From: Pogostemon cablin
Taxonomy: Eukaryota > Streptophyta > Magnoliopsida > Lamiales > Lamiaceae
Length of the DNA: 64,000 nt
Direction: 5' to 3'
Assembly: GCA_023678885.1 (NCBI GenBank)
Contig: CM043012.1
Location: 15,660,036 to 15,724,035, forward strand
The number at the start of each line of letters is the position of its first letter. Position 1 is the stretch's first letter. The position numbers and the translations under genes are program-made. Below the pieces are notes generated by a model. That model ran no database searches and was not told the origin of the DNA. It saw nothing but the letters and a program-made list of their open reading frames with translations. Below are positions 1-13,489 of this stretch, piece by piece.

Positions 1-1450
1 CACTCAAATCAATATATAAGGGACTAAAATCTATCACTTCCTTTTCTCCTTATATTTAAGGCAATTAATATGATCGACAAAGTCTAAGAATCTTCAATTA
101 GATCACACATTTATATTAGTCTTCAAATTGAGGTTAGGATTCAAATACAAATCCAAAACAACCCCGAAGTCATAACTTAAGGAATATGCCAATTCTTGTA
201 TGCATATAATAGAGCATAGCTTCGACACCTTATTTAATAAAATAACACTATGATATCTATCTATCTAAGATATAACAAAATATTTTAGGAAAGGTAGGTA
301 GCTAAAACACTATAATACCATTTAAAGATCCAAATGTACATTTTCACCCCTTTCTTAAATTGTATCACATAATTGTTTTATGATGTCAAATAGCATAAAC
401 TTGGAGGCATCCACTTCATTAGAAAGTATTATGTGCAAGAATGGTTTAACCACTCAAAGCAAAAATGAAAATTATTTTGAAGCTTCATTTTTCTAATTGA
501 AATTTTCCAAATAAAAAATGAGGAAATGAAATACACACATAACATATTAGGATGAAATTGAAGATTGCATTCCCATGCAACATGAGATGTCACTCGCCTT
601 ATAAGTCGAGTATAATAATAATATTACAAATAAACAAAGGCTTTAAGAATCGTATAATCGGATGAATGTCATAAACCGTGGGTTTTAAAGAAAAAACACT
701 TTAACAAGTGAAAGCAAAGATGGAAAAAACCTTACATGGTGTTGTTCCAGTGGTGAGATTAGCTCAAGAGTATTTACTAAATAATGATTTTGATTAGTAA
801 TAGCTTGGTCTTTCAAAATTGATAATTTATAAGAATCACTGTAGTTAATTTTATTATAAGAGTACTAAGAACATAGATTTATTGACTTGCAACCTTCCAT
901 CTATCTATATTCCTCCAGCTACTTTGGATAACTCAAAAGATTCTAACTTTTAGTAATGTGATTTTCAGTATATCTTGAACGTACGAAAATTATAAGTAGT
1001 TAACATAAAAGAAAATGAATCTCACTAATTTTTTTGTCGTTTGTTATTTCTTGAAAGAAAACAAGCACAACATGGCATGACATAGTGTATAAGTGGAATT
1101 CATCTGAAAGGCATCTGAATTCTTAGAATATATACCTTGTGAGAGAAGGAAGGCGTGAAGAAAATAAGAGAGCTATTACTTTTTTACTTTTCTAAAGTGC
1201 AGAGAGTCTTATGCAAGGAAAAATAAAAAATAAGTAAAGACGAAGGAATAGATGAGAACATGACGAACATACGTGAAGGAATAAAGTTTCTTGGAACAAG
1301 AGAAATCAATACAACAATGTTATATCAGTCCATGCTATTAAGAGTTAAAGTTAAATAACAACCACTACAAAGAATATTTCTAATCCATTTCCTTTCTATG
1401 TTGATTTGCAAGTCAAAATGTCACATGAGAAACCTAGGAGAACCACAAAG
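1..1450. other. Intergenic, no gene seen
   Basis: AT-rich sequence with stops in all frames and no coding motif, RNA gene or clear repeat that I could recognise. Confidence 0.5.
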
Positions 1451-1451
1451 A

Positions 1452-1662
1452 CCAGTGGCGGATGCAGCAATTTCGATTAAGGGGGGCTCGATTTACTTAA
1501 TATTGTAAGAATTGATATCTTGTGCATTCGGGTGTATATAGTAAATTTTTGTGTACTCATTTACTTAATACTTTAAGACTTGATAGCCCGTGCATCTGGA
1601 TGCACAGATTAAATTTTCATGCACTCTTTATTTTAATGTATATGTATATATCTTAATAAATG

Positions 1663-1719
<57 letters not shown>

Positions 1720-2150
1720 CTGTTTATAAAAAAACAAACAGGAAACTCAATTGTACAAATTTTTATACATTAGTGTAAATATTATTATTAATAAATGTAC
1801 AAATTGAATGTGCACGTGTCCGTGACCCAGGTACACAAAATATTTTGTCATATTGAGATAATAGAAATTTTAAATAAAAACATTATTAGGGGAAAAAACA
1901 TACTTTGAAAACTATTTTAAAATAAAAAGTTTATTTAATTGATTAGAAGTTATTCATGTATAATAATATAATTAAAGAAAATAAAAAATAATAAATATAT
2001 ATGATCTAGGAGGGAATAAAAGTGAAAGCATAAATAAAATGGAATTTGTAAAACTTAAAATTAAAAAGGAAAAAGGCTCGCCCCCATGAAGAGTAAAATC
2101 CTTGACCTTCCATCTAAATTCAGGGGGAGTCTCCATTGAGTTGGAATCAG
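1452..2150. mobile_element. Possible degenerate transposon remnant starting CAGTGGCGGATGCAG
   Basis: The block opens with CAGTGGCGGATGCAG, a string I associate with the ends of dispersed plant repeats. The bases near 2080-2140 (GGCTCGCCCCC, then a CCTTGACCTTCC stretch) also look like the typical interior of such repeats. Inside, an approximately 60-bp segment (ATTTACTTAATA... TTGATA) occurs twice at about 1490 and 1560. I could not find a clean inverted end or a target-site duplication, so the boundaries and class are uncertain. Confidence 0.3.
1672..1716. repeat. (TA)n microsatellite
   Basis: Uninterrupted TA dinucleotide run of about 22 units, read directly. Confidence 0.9.
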
Positions 2151-2400
2151 TTTTATTTAATTACTAGTTGAGGTGATATTTGATGCGATTTTTTTGTACA
2201 CTTAGTTCTTATTGTTTGCATGTTTAGCAAATTTAGTGGCATCGGAAAGTGATATATTCTAACAATTCACTGTACTTTGAATTTTAGATAGGTCTTCACA
2301 TCCAGTTAACAATAGATGTGAAATTCAAATGGAATTATAATATTTGTATCACATTATCACTCGTGAAGTATAGAGTGCAAAAAATAGAAACGAGGACTAT

Positions 2401-3222
2401 CTTCTGAAATATCTAAGTCTAAATCTTGTAGTCTTTTGTAAAGTAAACATGATGACCTACAAAGATCTCTTGGTTCTAAAGCCATACCTGCGAGAAAGTT
2501 TGTTATTGAATTGATTAGGGTGTGGATAGTGCGTAAAGTTTGCACTAGGAAAAAAAAAAGATCATCACACAGCAAAAATACCTGTTGAGTATGCTAATGG
2601 CGTTGGCAGCACCTAACGCACTAAGCACAATATCATATTCGAAGAGTATGGTATAATGTTTGTATAACAATCTGTATATTATTGTGCAAAAAATATTTAG
2701 ACAGGATTTATTGTCATTACTAAAAAGTAGTGGATTATTCTTAAACTTTCAAAAGGGAAAATTGATTACATACAAAGGAGTTCATGTCGCGCAAGATATA
2801 GCATACTCGACCCAAGGAATGTCTTCTGAAGCATCTAAGTCCGAATCTTGTAGCCTCTTGTAAAGTAAACATGATCACCTACAAAGATCTCTTGGGTCTA
2901 AAGCCATACCTGCGGAAAGTTTGTTATTGAATTGATTAAGGTGTGGATAGCGCGTTGCAGTAGGGGAAAAAAGTCATCACACAGCAAAAATACCTGTTGA
3001 GTACGGTAATGGCCTTGGCAGCACCTAATGCACCAAGCACACTATCATATTTGAAGAGTATGGTATAATGTTTGTATTACAATCTGTATATTATGGTACA
3101 AAAAATATTTAGACATGATTTATTGTCATTACTAAAAGTAGTGGATTATTCTTAGACTTTCAAAAGGGAAAATTGACTACATACAAAGAAGTTCGTAGCG
3201 TGCAAGATATAGCATACTGGAG
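2401..3222. repeat. Tandem direct duplication, unit about 420 bp
   Basis: Two head-to-tail copies, about 2401-2810 and 2822-3222. Shared landmarks are CTTCTGAA (2401 and 2823), CTACAAAGATCTCTTGG, GTTTGTTATTGAATTGATTA, AATATTTAGACA and GCAAGATATAGCATACT. The copies differ by scattered substitutions and small indels, for example a ~10-bp deletion after GATAGCGCGTTG in copy 2. Short open frames in it are interrupted and match no family I know, so I treat it as a non-coding or decayed duplicate. It lies just below the Helitron genes and could belong to that element's 3' part, but I see no terminus. Confidence 0.8.
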
Positions 3223-5011
3223 CGTATGGGCTGACAATTATTTGGTCAACTCAACCGCCACCTCCAGTACTTGATAACACAACTTCATTGCTTTGCTATG
3301 ACTATCTCCTTGTTTTCAACAAGGATAATGTCATCAATCAAGTCTCAGACAATAGGCCTGTCATCCATAAAAACACATATTATTATGTCATGTAAAACCT
3401 TAATTTATGTGGTAAGTTTTATTTATTACCATGTGTTACTTTCGAGGACACTTACAAGACCATGAAATATGGTCTACTTGAGGCAAACAGTGATTTTGTT
3501 GTACTGCCTTACTAACAGACGAATGCATGAAACTTAAATTCTCAACATGAATAAGTTAAGTCCAGACATTATCTCCTTGGCTGCACTTTCTTTTTTTGCT
3601 TTACAGAAATCTTTTAACTAACGGTGTCGAGTGTAGCAGAAAACATTGACAGCTCTTCTGTGGAAAAGAAAAAAAACGCCGATGTCATGTAACTAACTCA
3701 ATCTATATTGAAACATTTAAAAACTTCAGAAAACAACCAAATATTTATTCAAAGATTATATATCAAATAATATCAAGGGATTAGTGTAGATACTCATTAA
3801 TCAAATGACTTATGCTTGAAATTCAAAACTCCATACTGTGAAAACACTCATTTCTGAAGTACTTTACGATGAAGGTGTTATAGTAGAAAATTTTTATAAT
3901 TCCATAGAGGTAAAAGAAATAGTTTGGGAGCTGATGACACAAATTATAACTAATATAGTATCCATCAAAACTAAGAACATTTAAGCCTGCAACTTGAAAT
4001 CACATAAATAAAAACACTGAAACAATAAGAAAATGGAATCTAACGTACTTTGGCTCAATGAGATTCATAGTGCAGATGAAGGTTTTGTTATCATCACTCT
4101 ATCTAGTAATAATAGGTGTGGGAAAAGTATGGACCAAAGCTAAACCAAACCAAAGGGAAAAGATTTTAGATGTATGGGTAATAAAATTTTGCCATTATTC
4201 AATAGAATGGATATTTGCCATTCTATTCAACAGAATGGTTATTTACATTTGGCACACTATTCAACAGAATTGGTATTTATAGTGGCACCTGTCTCTGCTA
4301 TAACATAGTTAAATTTGATACTGAATATGACAAGTATGAGGTTGTTGAAAATAGTGCTATGAAGAGAACATGACAAAGTAGGTGTAACCAAAGTAAATGA
4401 CTACGGTCTACGGCTGGCGACGTCATCATACGAATAGAAACGGGCAGATCACCTAATAAGGCCCACAAATGTGCAACAAAGTAGTGGACGCAAGTTAAGA
4501 TTTAACCCTTTTGGAGAGAAAGGTCACGGTGAATGAGTTGAAAACATGTGTACTAAGTGAAGCCGATACACATTACAAAAATTCAACATTTAAGGGAAAA
4601 ACGTTATGCTGAATGAATTGTAAACATTTGTACCATTCGTGCACGCAATGAGGCTAGACCATTGTTAGTAATCTGTTCGAGTACACAACGGTAAAAAAGC
4701 TCCAATGTATTATGGGATAGCACTCAAGCAAAAACCAAATATGAACCTTGCAAAACAGAGTTCATTAGATCAGTAATGTAATTACATACAAAGGATACTT
4801 ATTGACAAGTAAGCTTGATAAAGTTTAAAAAAAATATATAAATCTAACATGAACATTTACCTTAATGTAGCACTAACTATTACAAATAATAACACAGTTA
4901 GTATGTAACATTTCAATCTTAAGAATATAATGGTGAAACATGATACAGAGAAAAACCTTTGTATGTGCAGTAAAAAGAAATATAAGAAGCATAAATATTT
5001 TATACCTTTAA
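3223..5011. other. Intergenic or Helitron 3' non-coding part; small palindromic repeat at 4190-4280
   Basis: No coding motif. At about 4190-4280 the motif ATTCAAYAGAATGG recurs three times at roughly 33-bp spacing (about 4198, 4223, 4260). It is itself nearly palindromic (ATTC...GAAT). The rest is plain AT-rich DNA. If the Helitron ends in this stretch, its CTRR end and hairpin are not obvious to me. Confidence 0.4.
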
Positions 5012-8000
5012 TTAAATGTAATTAAAAGCGTTCAGAATTTCATCATAGACAATGTTTTTTGTGTAACTTGTTTCTTGCTGTAATGGTGTCGATGGTCTAA
5101 TAAGTACTTTGATTCTATTTCCATTTTGCGCCCTTGATAATGCGACGTAAAGTTGACCGTGTGAGAATATAAGCTCCTTTAAATAAACACCAACATAATC
5201 TAAAGTTTGGCCTTGTGCTTTGTTAATTGTCATTGCATAGCATAGTCGCACTGGGGATTGCATTCTTTTAAACGGAATAGATGAGAAATTATATGGGGAG
5301 TCTCTAACATAATTCGTGGAATGAATACAGATTTGCCTATGTGAGTGCCGGCTGAAATTTCAGCATATATAATATTTCTATCAAAGCCTTTGCAAAGAAG
5401 TCGTGTGCCGTTGCAAAGTCCTTCAGTTGGGTTGATATTTCTTAGCAGCATTATTGGTGCATTAATTTTTAAGCATAATTTGTGTGGAGGGAGCCCAGAG
5501 GGGGTTAAAGAATGAAATAATTCTTGTTGATCTGGTGTGACATAGGGGCATGCACTTTGATCACAACTAAAATATGTCGTTTCTTCTCCGGGAAATTTCG
5601 TAATCAAAGCGTCATTTATTTCATGGACAAACTCATTTCTTGTAGTAAGTATAGCTCTTTTAACAAATAAGGGAAAATCAAAATTTTCACCATTTATGTT
5701 TGAAAATACTATATTAATCAATGTATCTATTGAGTCGGTTTCATTCGTGTAAGGTATGTTAATTGTAGATGGTATTTGGATTTTAACTTTTTCTTTTTTT
5801 TGTTCAGTTCCATCCCCAACTCTTAGTAAATAATCTAAAAATTTGGGATCAAGTAATGCGCGCATATTTTGCTGAAGCTTTAATTTCTCAAATTGAGGCC
5901 ACAATGGTGACATTGCAATGGAAGTGTTTATAATATCATTTCTGGAGGCTTGTACAATTATTGGTAATGTTTGTCTGAAATCTCCCCCAAATACAATAAC
6001 TTTACTACCAAAGTGTATGTCTGAATTCATTATGTCTCTTAACATTTCATCAAAAGTTTCAATAGTATGACGTCTTGCCATTGTAGCTTCATCCCAGATT
6101 ATTAGTTTTGCTATGAGCTAACGTGCTCTATTTACTGATATTGCATGATTGGAAATCGTTTTCATTTAGAGGCATTTTAAACCTCGAGTGTGAAGTTCTC
6201 CTTCCAGGGAGTAAAGATGCTGCTACTATGGAGGTTGCTATAGCAAGTGCAATATGACCTTCCGATCTTATTGTAGCAAGCTGTGCTTTATATAGAAAAG
6301 TTTTTTCAGTACCTCCAGGGCCATCAACAAAGAATACATTTGGTAAGTTACTGTTAACGTGGTATAGTATTCAATCATATGCAGATTTTTGTTCTTTATT
6401 CAACTTTTCAACAGCTAAAATGTCTTCATTAGGTATATGCACATCATGCTCAGCATGTAATTCTTTGGTTAGGTTATCATAGAAGTTTGCTGGTTGCTCG
6501 TCGTCAATAGTGAAGAAGTCTTCCAATTTTTTTCCTATTGAGTAAAGATAATAATCAAGAATATTTAAGACTTTTTGTGTGATGACGTTACATGGCAAGG
6601 TGTGATCCTGCATAAAATCTTTAGATAAGAATTCCTCAAATTTCAATCATAATTGTTTTGGGTTTTTCGGATTACAATAAACATGGACGGTTGCAAATAA
6701 TTGACGCAAAGCAGTAGGGATTAAATATGTTGCAGCTTCTTGAATACACATTTCAGCAGTTGTATCATCTTCTATTAGTCCTAGTATTTGTGATGTCTCT
6801 CTATATGTAGAGTATGTGGTTTCATTTATAGTTCTCAAATACTTAAATGAAGGTGGTTTTCTAATATGTAGTAGTAAGAGCTTCAAATAGAATGGTTCAC
6901 CTTGAGATGATTGACAACTAGCAATTCTGGCAACTACTTGGCGTTTCACACGAGGTTTCCATTCTTTTATGTCATCATGCCACTTAAAATGTTCAGGGAA
7001 CTTGATGTATAAGCAATTTAGGCTTTTCGCGTAATCATCATGTTCATTCATATAAAAGAATTGTGTTAGCGTGGTCTTTTTAGCTTTAGGATTGTTGGTA
7101 ATATTAGTCAATAACTGATCAGCAGGAAAAGTTATTGTGTGTTCATTTTCTAGATGAATTGATAGGCATATTACAGAAGGATAATATGGCCGAGTTCGAA
7201 TTTAAATATTGGCCAAACTGCTTCAGGAGGAGAAATCCATCTAGCATTTCGGAAATTATTTATTTCATCAAACACGGGTCATCATTATTTGTAAGTAGTG
7301 TACAAGAGATTTTATCGTGGCCTTTGTAAATATATTTGTACATATATTTTATGGCTTGAATGGTTGACAAAATTTCCACGTTAATGTGACAGTTGAATTT
7401 GGCAAGCAGATATGAATTATAAGGCACAACCCATCTATTATCAAGTTCAGCACCCCTAATAGTGATAGTGCGTTTGTTGTCAGCACGGCGATATATAGGG
7501 TATGAATGTTTTTTCAAATTTTGTGCTCTCTGAGAATTGTTTAGGATATTTGAACTCGCAAATAACTTTTTTTCATACAGGGGCATGTGGGGTTAAGTGT
7601 ACCACAAGGGTCATGCATCATATGTTTTGTTACTAAAGAAAATAAATACGGATCAGTAGAGGGATCTGGTATTTCTGCAGAAACAATTCTGTCAAAGGCT
7701 TCAGAAGTAAACATTTTTTATGACTGATTTAAGATGAGTAAGAAATGAGCATGGGGTAGACCTCTTTTCTGAAATTCAATCACGTAAGTATACGCCACAA
7801 CATGATAAAAAATTTCTTTGTCAAATAATTTCTTTTTTAGAACCTGGAGTTTTGCATGAAATATTCTAGCTACCAAGTCTGGTCTATTCTGAATTTCATC
7901 AAAGGGTAAGGATAATGCCTTAACTTCTGGCCAATTTGAATTGGAAGTAATTGTTAAGAATATATCTGGTTTCCCACACCGTTGTACTAAAGCTATAGCA

Positions 8001-9445
8001 TCCATATACCTTTTGCACATATCTCTAGGACCACCAACATCAGAACCTATTTCACATCCTTGTTCAATGTCATCTAACAAGCCACGATAAGCAGATTTTC
8101 TTAAACATTTTTGTACCTCCGTACTTCTGAAAAAATCTAGCCTTGATGTTTCAATCTTAATGTACATATCTACAACATATTGCTGCAAAAGTTTACCAGT
8201 ATGTAACAAAAAGGAAGTGTCATTCGCTCTTATTTGAAGCTTATAACAATAGTATTGACAACATGATAATGTTGTCCTATCAGTACTCTCTTTTTGCGCA
8301 CCTATAGAACAAGAGTTTAAATTTAATGTAGCAATAAAAAGCTTAAGCTAATTCTTTTCTACAATAAGGGAAAATAGTAAAAAAATCACCTTTATTTTCG
8401 GATAGTATAAATTCCTCTACGTCTATGCAACTATGGATATCACGGATGAATTCACCGTCGCATGTTGGATGGGGTGCCATTTTTTTTGTCGCTGGTTTAA
8501 TTTTTTAATGGCACGATGCCAACCAGGCTCTCCATTGGGGAATATTAAAGGATATTGCATAAGATCATAACAACTGAAGTACCGCTTAATGATTTGTGTT
8601 TGGCTACTTTTTGGGTAAACCTGAATATGTGGGCATGTGTATTGGTTATTGTTGTTTGCTTCAAGCCATATTCCAGCAACTTGAGATGCAGAAGGTTTAT
8701 TGAAAACATTCTGGTCAAATAAGGGATCAGCTTGTAAAGCAATTTTATATTCATCTAAGTTATGGATATTGTTAAGGATGCGGAAGAAATTTGCGTAAGG
8801 ATTTACTTGTAAAATGTCTAGCAATCTTTCAACAAGAGGCTCTCTAAATTTTGAGCTAATTAACATGCGGTTCAAAATTTCATTCTCTGTATCAAAAAAA
8901 TACAGTTGCAGGTTTTGTGGGCTTTTATTGTCCGATGGTATTAACGACTTCAGAAAATGATAAAGATGATCTTGTACTCAGAATGTATAAATTCTAGCAT
9001 TTCTTTTAGCCAAATATTTGTTAGTGTGCACACCTAATGAAGTGAACGCAAACATATTATTGTAACTACGAATATAGTCATGAAATTCTTTAGCGAGGTT
9101 GTCTTTACCATGGTATAAATGCAATAACTCAACAGGCATTTCAGATGGTGATAATTTTATATCTCCTAACGAGCAACAAAATGTTGGTGGCTCCATGTAA
9201 ATTCATTTTGCGTCACAATATTTATAATTTGGTGCATCGTGTAGTAAGTCGGGGACTTTAACCAAACATTTTAAAGGGTCAACATTTACAGGCAACATGT
9301 CAAGTGTATTTTTATGTAAGTTTGCACGTTGTTTTTTCGACGGGCATTTTTAGTTAAATTTCGATCTTCCAAGGAAGTGTATTTTCTTTTGTGAGCACTT
9401 CTTGATTGACGTGATGTAGGTATAGAAGTTTCTTTTCTTGGCATT
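5012..9445 (-). pseudogene. Helitron RepHel (HUH replication initiator fused to Pif1-like helicase), decayed
   Basis: A rolling-circle transposase-helicase broken into consecutive minus-strand segments in the correct order. The N-terminus starts at a likely ATG at 9445 (MPRKETSIP). Next comes the pre-Rep region (8978-9196, with EPPTFCC; 8423-8875, with PLIFPNGEPGWHRA). A ~90-bp probable intron at about 8301-8392 precedes QQYVVDMYIKIE. The HUH motif GLPHAHFLL lies near 7743-7765. After a frameshift comes the Y2 motif, IKYMYKYIYKGHD, near 7317-7355. The helicase part follows: 6647-7111, then 6371-6646, Walker A GPGGTEKTF near 6305-6330, Walker B LIIWDEATM near 6065-6100, and the C-terminal segment AMTINKAQGQTLDYVGVYL at 5012-5263. 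In-frame stops and frameshifts (near 9212, 7720, 7590, 6370, 6130 and 5260) make it non-functional. The Walker A glycine before K is E here. Identification as Helitron is firm; the element termini are not located. Confidence 0.93.
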
Positions 9446-9700
9446 ATAACTAAAAGATCGAATCAAGTCAAATAAAAGAAAATATGGAAATTCTAGGGCT
9501 TTCAATATTATAAAAGCGGAAGGTAGCACATTATAAGAGGCAAGTTAATAAAATTAGAGAACATATACACCAAGTAAATTATTGCAAGACTGAATAGAAA
9601 TAAGCCTAACCTTTAGGGGTAGCCACTTCAACACACGTTAACGTTGGTAAAATTACACAGGGAATAAATGCAACATCTGTTGAAAGGAAACAAAAAAAAT

Positions 9701-9943
9701 TACTCTCCCCGTCTCATTTCAATGTTTACGTTTTTATTTTGCGCGTCTCATTTCAATGTTTACGTTTTCCTTTTTAGGAATATGGAACCCACATAAAATA
9801 ATTAATATATCATCCAACACTGATACACCTATCCACTTCACATTAAATATTATATTTTTCCATCCACTATCTATTAAAATATAATACTTTTTAATCAACG
9901 TGCAAAAAGCAAACGTAAATATTGAAACGGAATGGAAGGAGTA
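9701..9943. mobile_element. Stowaway-like MITE (copy 1)
   Basis: Ends TACTCTCCCCGTCTCATTTC and, inverted, TACTCCTTCCATTCCGTTTC. TA lies at both tips, as expected for Tc1/mariner-type TSDs. The left end is duplicated: CGTCTCATTTCAATGTTTACG occurs at about 9710 and again at 9744. Confidence 0.8.
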
Positions 9944-11423
9944 TATTATTAAACTACAACTGTGCAAGTGTGACAATATATGCAGTTAAAGGAATGAATC
10001 AATTTAAAAGTTGCTATCCAAATGACATAATAATGCAGAAGCTGACAGTTATTGAGACCGTGGAGAAATGCAGCCTATATGCATTTATAATATGTTTGAT
10101 TATGTTTTCATTATAACCACATATAAGGGTAACTGTACTTATACTGAATTTGTGAAATTGTACGTTGTGATACATCCAAGCTGCATACATTGGTCAGTTT
10201 CATTTAGGCAGTGTAAGGTAATCATTTCAAGTTTAGTTGGTACTTACAATAAGGCACTTTACCTATGGTCAAAGTAGAAAAACCTTACAACTAAAGCATC
10301 TGAGCTAGGCTTTTTTTGTTGTGCTTGAAATTCTATTAAATCAGTTTTCCAAGCATCACCTATACTTAACAAGTTTATTTTCCTCGTATCAGGACAGGAC
10401 ATGGAGTCAAATGTATAGGGGAAAAATGAAGAATAACCAATAATTGTACTCAGAGGGGGTAGCGATTAATGGAAGAACGTAATAGCATATCTAATTTTTT
10501 TTTATCTACCTCAAGATTATCCATTCCACTTTTTAGCCTTTATAGATAGTGTATGCTTTTTTAACATAAGAATGGAGAGGTACAAGGTCTTGATAATCGG
10601 TAAGCAGGAAGTAACTGGAGTCTATGAAAAGGTACAAGTTTATAGCTCGAACAGAAGTTACCGTGGTCGGTCGCACTCTTAATAGGGAGAGCACAAGTCC
10701 TCATGAAGAGCAATAACCTGTTTCAAAGAACATGTATACCGTACTATAGTTTTATATTACTTGAAAGTTAAGGATTGGCTAAGAAGAGTTATATACTTCT
10801 AAACAGTTTGCGAGTTGACCCTCTACTTATGAAGGTGAAACATGCTATGGTTTTAACCTATGGTCCATTATTATATATCTTGATAAGTTGACTTCTGATG
10901 AGGGCATGAATATTGTTGGGAATTCTTTTAAAAGTTTGCCACTAATGAATCAGAAAGATTAAATCTCAAGTTATTAATTTATAAATCCCATACATGCGGA
11001 TTTGAAGTGAATAATTTCAAATTGCCATATTTGAAAATAAAATTTATACTGAGGGCGAAAAATTAAATATGCTAATGTCCAATTTCTGGTAGAAATTTGC
11101 AATACAGGAGAACCTTTTTTTTTTTTTTTTAAAGAATGAGGATAGATAAATGAACTAATAAAAATGCCAAATGGTACTTCATTAATCATTATTCACATCA
11201 ACCCTCGTGTAAATTAATTCACGTATAAGTGGGTCATTTTTAAAAGTTGCTTGTTTAATTTAAGAAGACAGTTTAAATTGCACAGACTCAGCTACAGTAT
11301 AGTGTTGTTTCTAATACAACGTACACGTAAATGGATGATCTTTAGGAGCAGTTTTTTTTTTTAAAATTTATAAAAAGAATACAAGATGGAATCAGTTTAT
11401 TTAATTTAAAAAAATGATACAAC
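9944..11423. other. Intergenic, no gene seen
   Basis: No coding motif or clear repeat. A poly-T/A tract lies at about 11118-11131. The long reading frames here have no recognisable content. Confidence 0.45.
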
Positions 11424-11890
11424 TGTTGGAAATTAATCCATGAAATCCTAATACCTTAAACCCTATAATGATTAACGAGATTTAAACTGTAAAGCGGAAG
11501 CGTACCTAATCCGATGAGTCTCTAGGCGGAACACGAACTCAGGATCAATGGTTATATGGTCTTCCTCAACTAAGCCTCCTTATTCCTTATGGGGACCGTA
11601 GTAATCCCTCCCGATGGGGAGAAGGGAAGACCATGTGCGGCTTAGTATATTGGAGACCATAACCGGGTAACCTTTATATACTATTTGACTAGACCACCCA
11701 TAATCACCTAATCACGTAGTATTGAGTATCTACTCATTTGGCCCATATTAATTATTATTATAGCCCAGGGACTTTTAATCTTAATTGGATCACTTTAATT
11801 AAGTCCATAAAATAATTGAATAGCTAATATAATTGTATAATAATATATTGCCCACAATTAGATTATAATGGAAATTAATAATTTCCAACA
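11424..11890. mobile_element. Solo LTR of a retrotransposon, 5-bp TSD
   Basis: A 467-bp unit begins TGTTGGAAATTA and ends TAATTTCCAACA, so it has TG...CA tips inside a 12-bp inverted repeat. It is flanked by perfect direct repeats ACAAC (11419-11423 and 11891-11895). No PBS, polypurine tract or second LTR adjoins it, which is the structure left by LTR-LTR recombination. The text GCGGAAGCGTACC near 11500 resembles Copia-type LTRs, but the superfamily is an inference. Confidence 0.9.
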
Positions 11891-12759
11891 ACAACTTGGA
11901 GGAAATATAAGAAGTAGGGTCGAAATTAGAGATGTTGGGCGACCATCGTTAACAACTGAATCAAACTCTTAAAATGGACAAACAAAAGTAATTATTATGA
12001 AGGCAGAGGAAGTAGTTTATATACAGGGGAATGAGTAGCATGTCATGGGATCTGTTGTTTTAGAAGTTGCCGAATTAATCAATAGGAAATGAGTAGCCTA
12101 AGTTGTAGAAGGTTGTTCTGGTGGCAACAAATTCTTTTAAACCATGTAATTTGTTGTGTTCCCAAAAAAACTTTATTTTTAACGGCGAACATATGACTAC
12201 CGCCTGTAGTTGTAATAGCAAAAGTTTATTAAGGACAGACCATCTATTTTCTTCACATTTAAAAGTACATAAAAATGTATATAAATGCTAGCATTCTAAA
12301 AAGAGAAAACCACAAACAACTAAACGAAAAAATTCACATAGCTAAACATGCAAATATAAAAGTAATAATATCTTTATAAGAATTAATGAAATTTTTTTAC
12401 AGTTAAATTTTAAATCCTATAATTATAATAGGATATGAACCATAAAATAAAACCCTAAATCATAGGTTTATTAATTTTAATGAACACACAATTTTTTTAT
12501 ATTTTCAGTACTGATAGAGCATATACTAACTCTTCGTCTTGATAATTTATGGACGCTTGAAAGTATATATTGATGAAGTAATAATATTAATTTTATTTAA
12601 AAATAATACTTAATAAAAAACAAATAAAACGGTCACAATTTGAGACCATCCCAATAAGACAGAGTGCAGTGGAACGTCCACATATATGAAGAATTAATTT
12701 TCATGCAACGACTTATATGAGTCAAGGTAATTAATTATTTTTTAGAGACAAATAAAAAG
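11891..12759. other. Intergenic, no gene seen
   Basis: AT-rich. The short stretch 11898-11940 (GGAGGAAATATAAG... AAATTAGAGAT) recurs in altered form at 23196-23240. No other structure was recognised. Confidence 0.4.
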
Positions 12760-12974
12760 TACTCCCTTCTCATTGGTTAATTTTTTTTTTTTAATATGGG
12801 ATCCACACAAATCAATTCAAATATTCTCCATGAGATCAATCTACAATACTAATACAATTACCTACTATACATTAAAATATTATTTCTCTCGCCTCAATAT
12901 ACATTAAAATACTAAATTGTTTAATTTCCGTGTAAAAAGAAAACGGTAACTATTAGGACGGAACGGAGGGAGTA
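12760..12974. mobile_element. Stowaway-like MITE (copy 2)
   Basis: Starts TACTCCCTTCTCATTGG and ends GGACGGAACGGAGGGAGTA. The internal text ACATTAAAATATTATTTCTC is shared with the other copies in the window. Confidence 0.8.
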
Positions 12975-13063
12975 ATTTTTATAATGAAAAGTGAAGTATT
13001 CAAGATTGTTATAAATTACTCCTTCCATTTCGGAACAAGGTGGTTTGTACGTAGATTAAAAAG

Positions 13064-13306
13064 TACTTCATTCGTCCCTTTGATACGTATCAATTTTTCC
13101 ATTTTGATCTCATTACAAAGTATCCACTTCCCTTTTTGGATTGATGTGACCCACAACCACTACACATGGCCCCACACTCAACACTAATACAACTATCTAC
13201 TACACATTAAAATATTATTTCTCTCACCTTACTATACATTAAATTATTATACTCCTTAATTCACGTGCAAAAAGTAAACGAATACCTTTGAAGTGGACGG
13301 AGGGTA
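13064..13306. mobile_element. Stowaway-like MITE (copy 3), nested in a second copy
   Basis: Starts TACTTCATTCGTCCCTTTG and ends AAGTGGACGGAGGGTA. On its left, from 13017, another MITE end (TACTCCTTCCATTTCGGAAC) appears. The matching arm of that outer copy, with its inverted internal sequence, resumes at about 13305-13460, so one copy looks inserted in another. Confidence 0.7.
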
Positions 13307-13489
13307 TAATATTTTAAAATTTAGTGAAGTGAGAAAAATAAATTTTAATGTGTAGTGTGTAGTTGTATTAGAGTAGTGTATGTATGGGCTACATGTGTAT
13401 TGTGGGTCTCTTCTATAGAAAAAGAAAATGTACATTTTAATTTAGAACGGATCAAAATAAAAAAGTGTTTATCTAATTGTGAGACGAAT

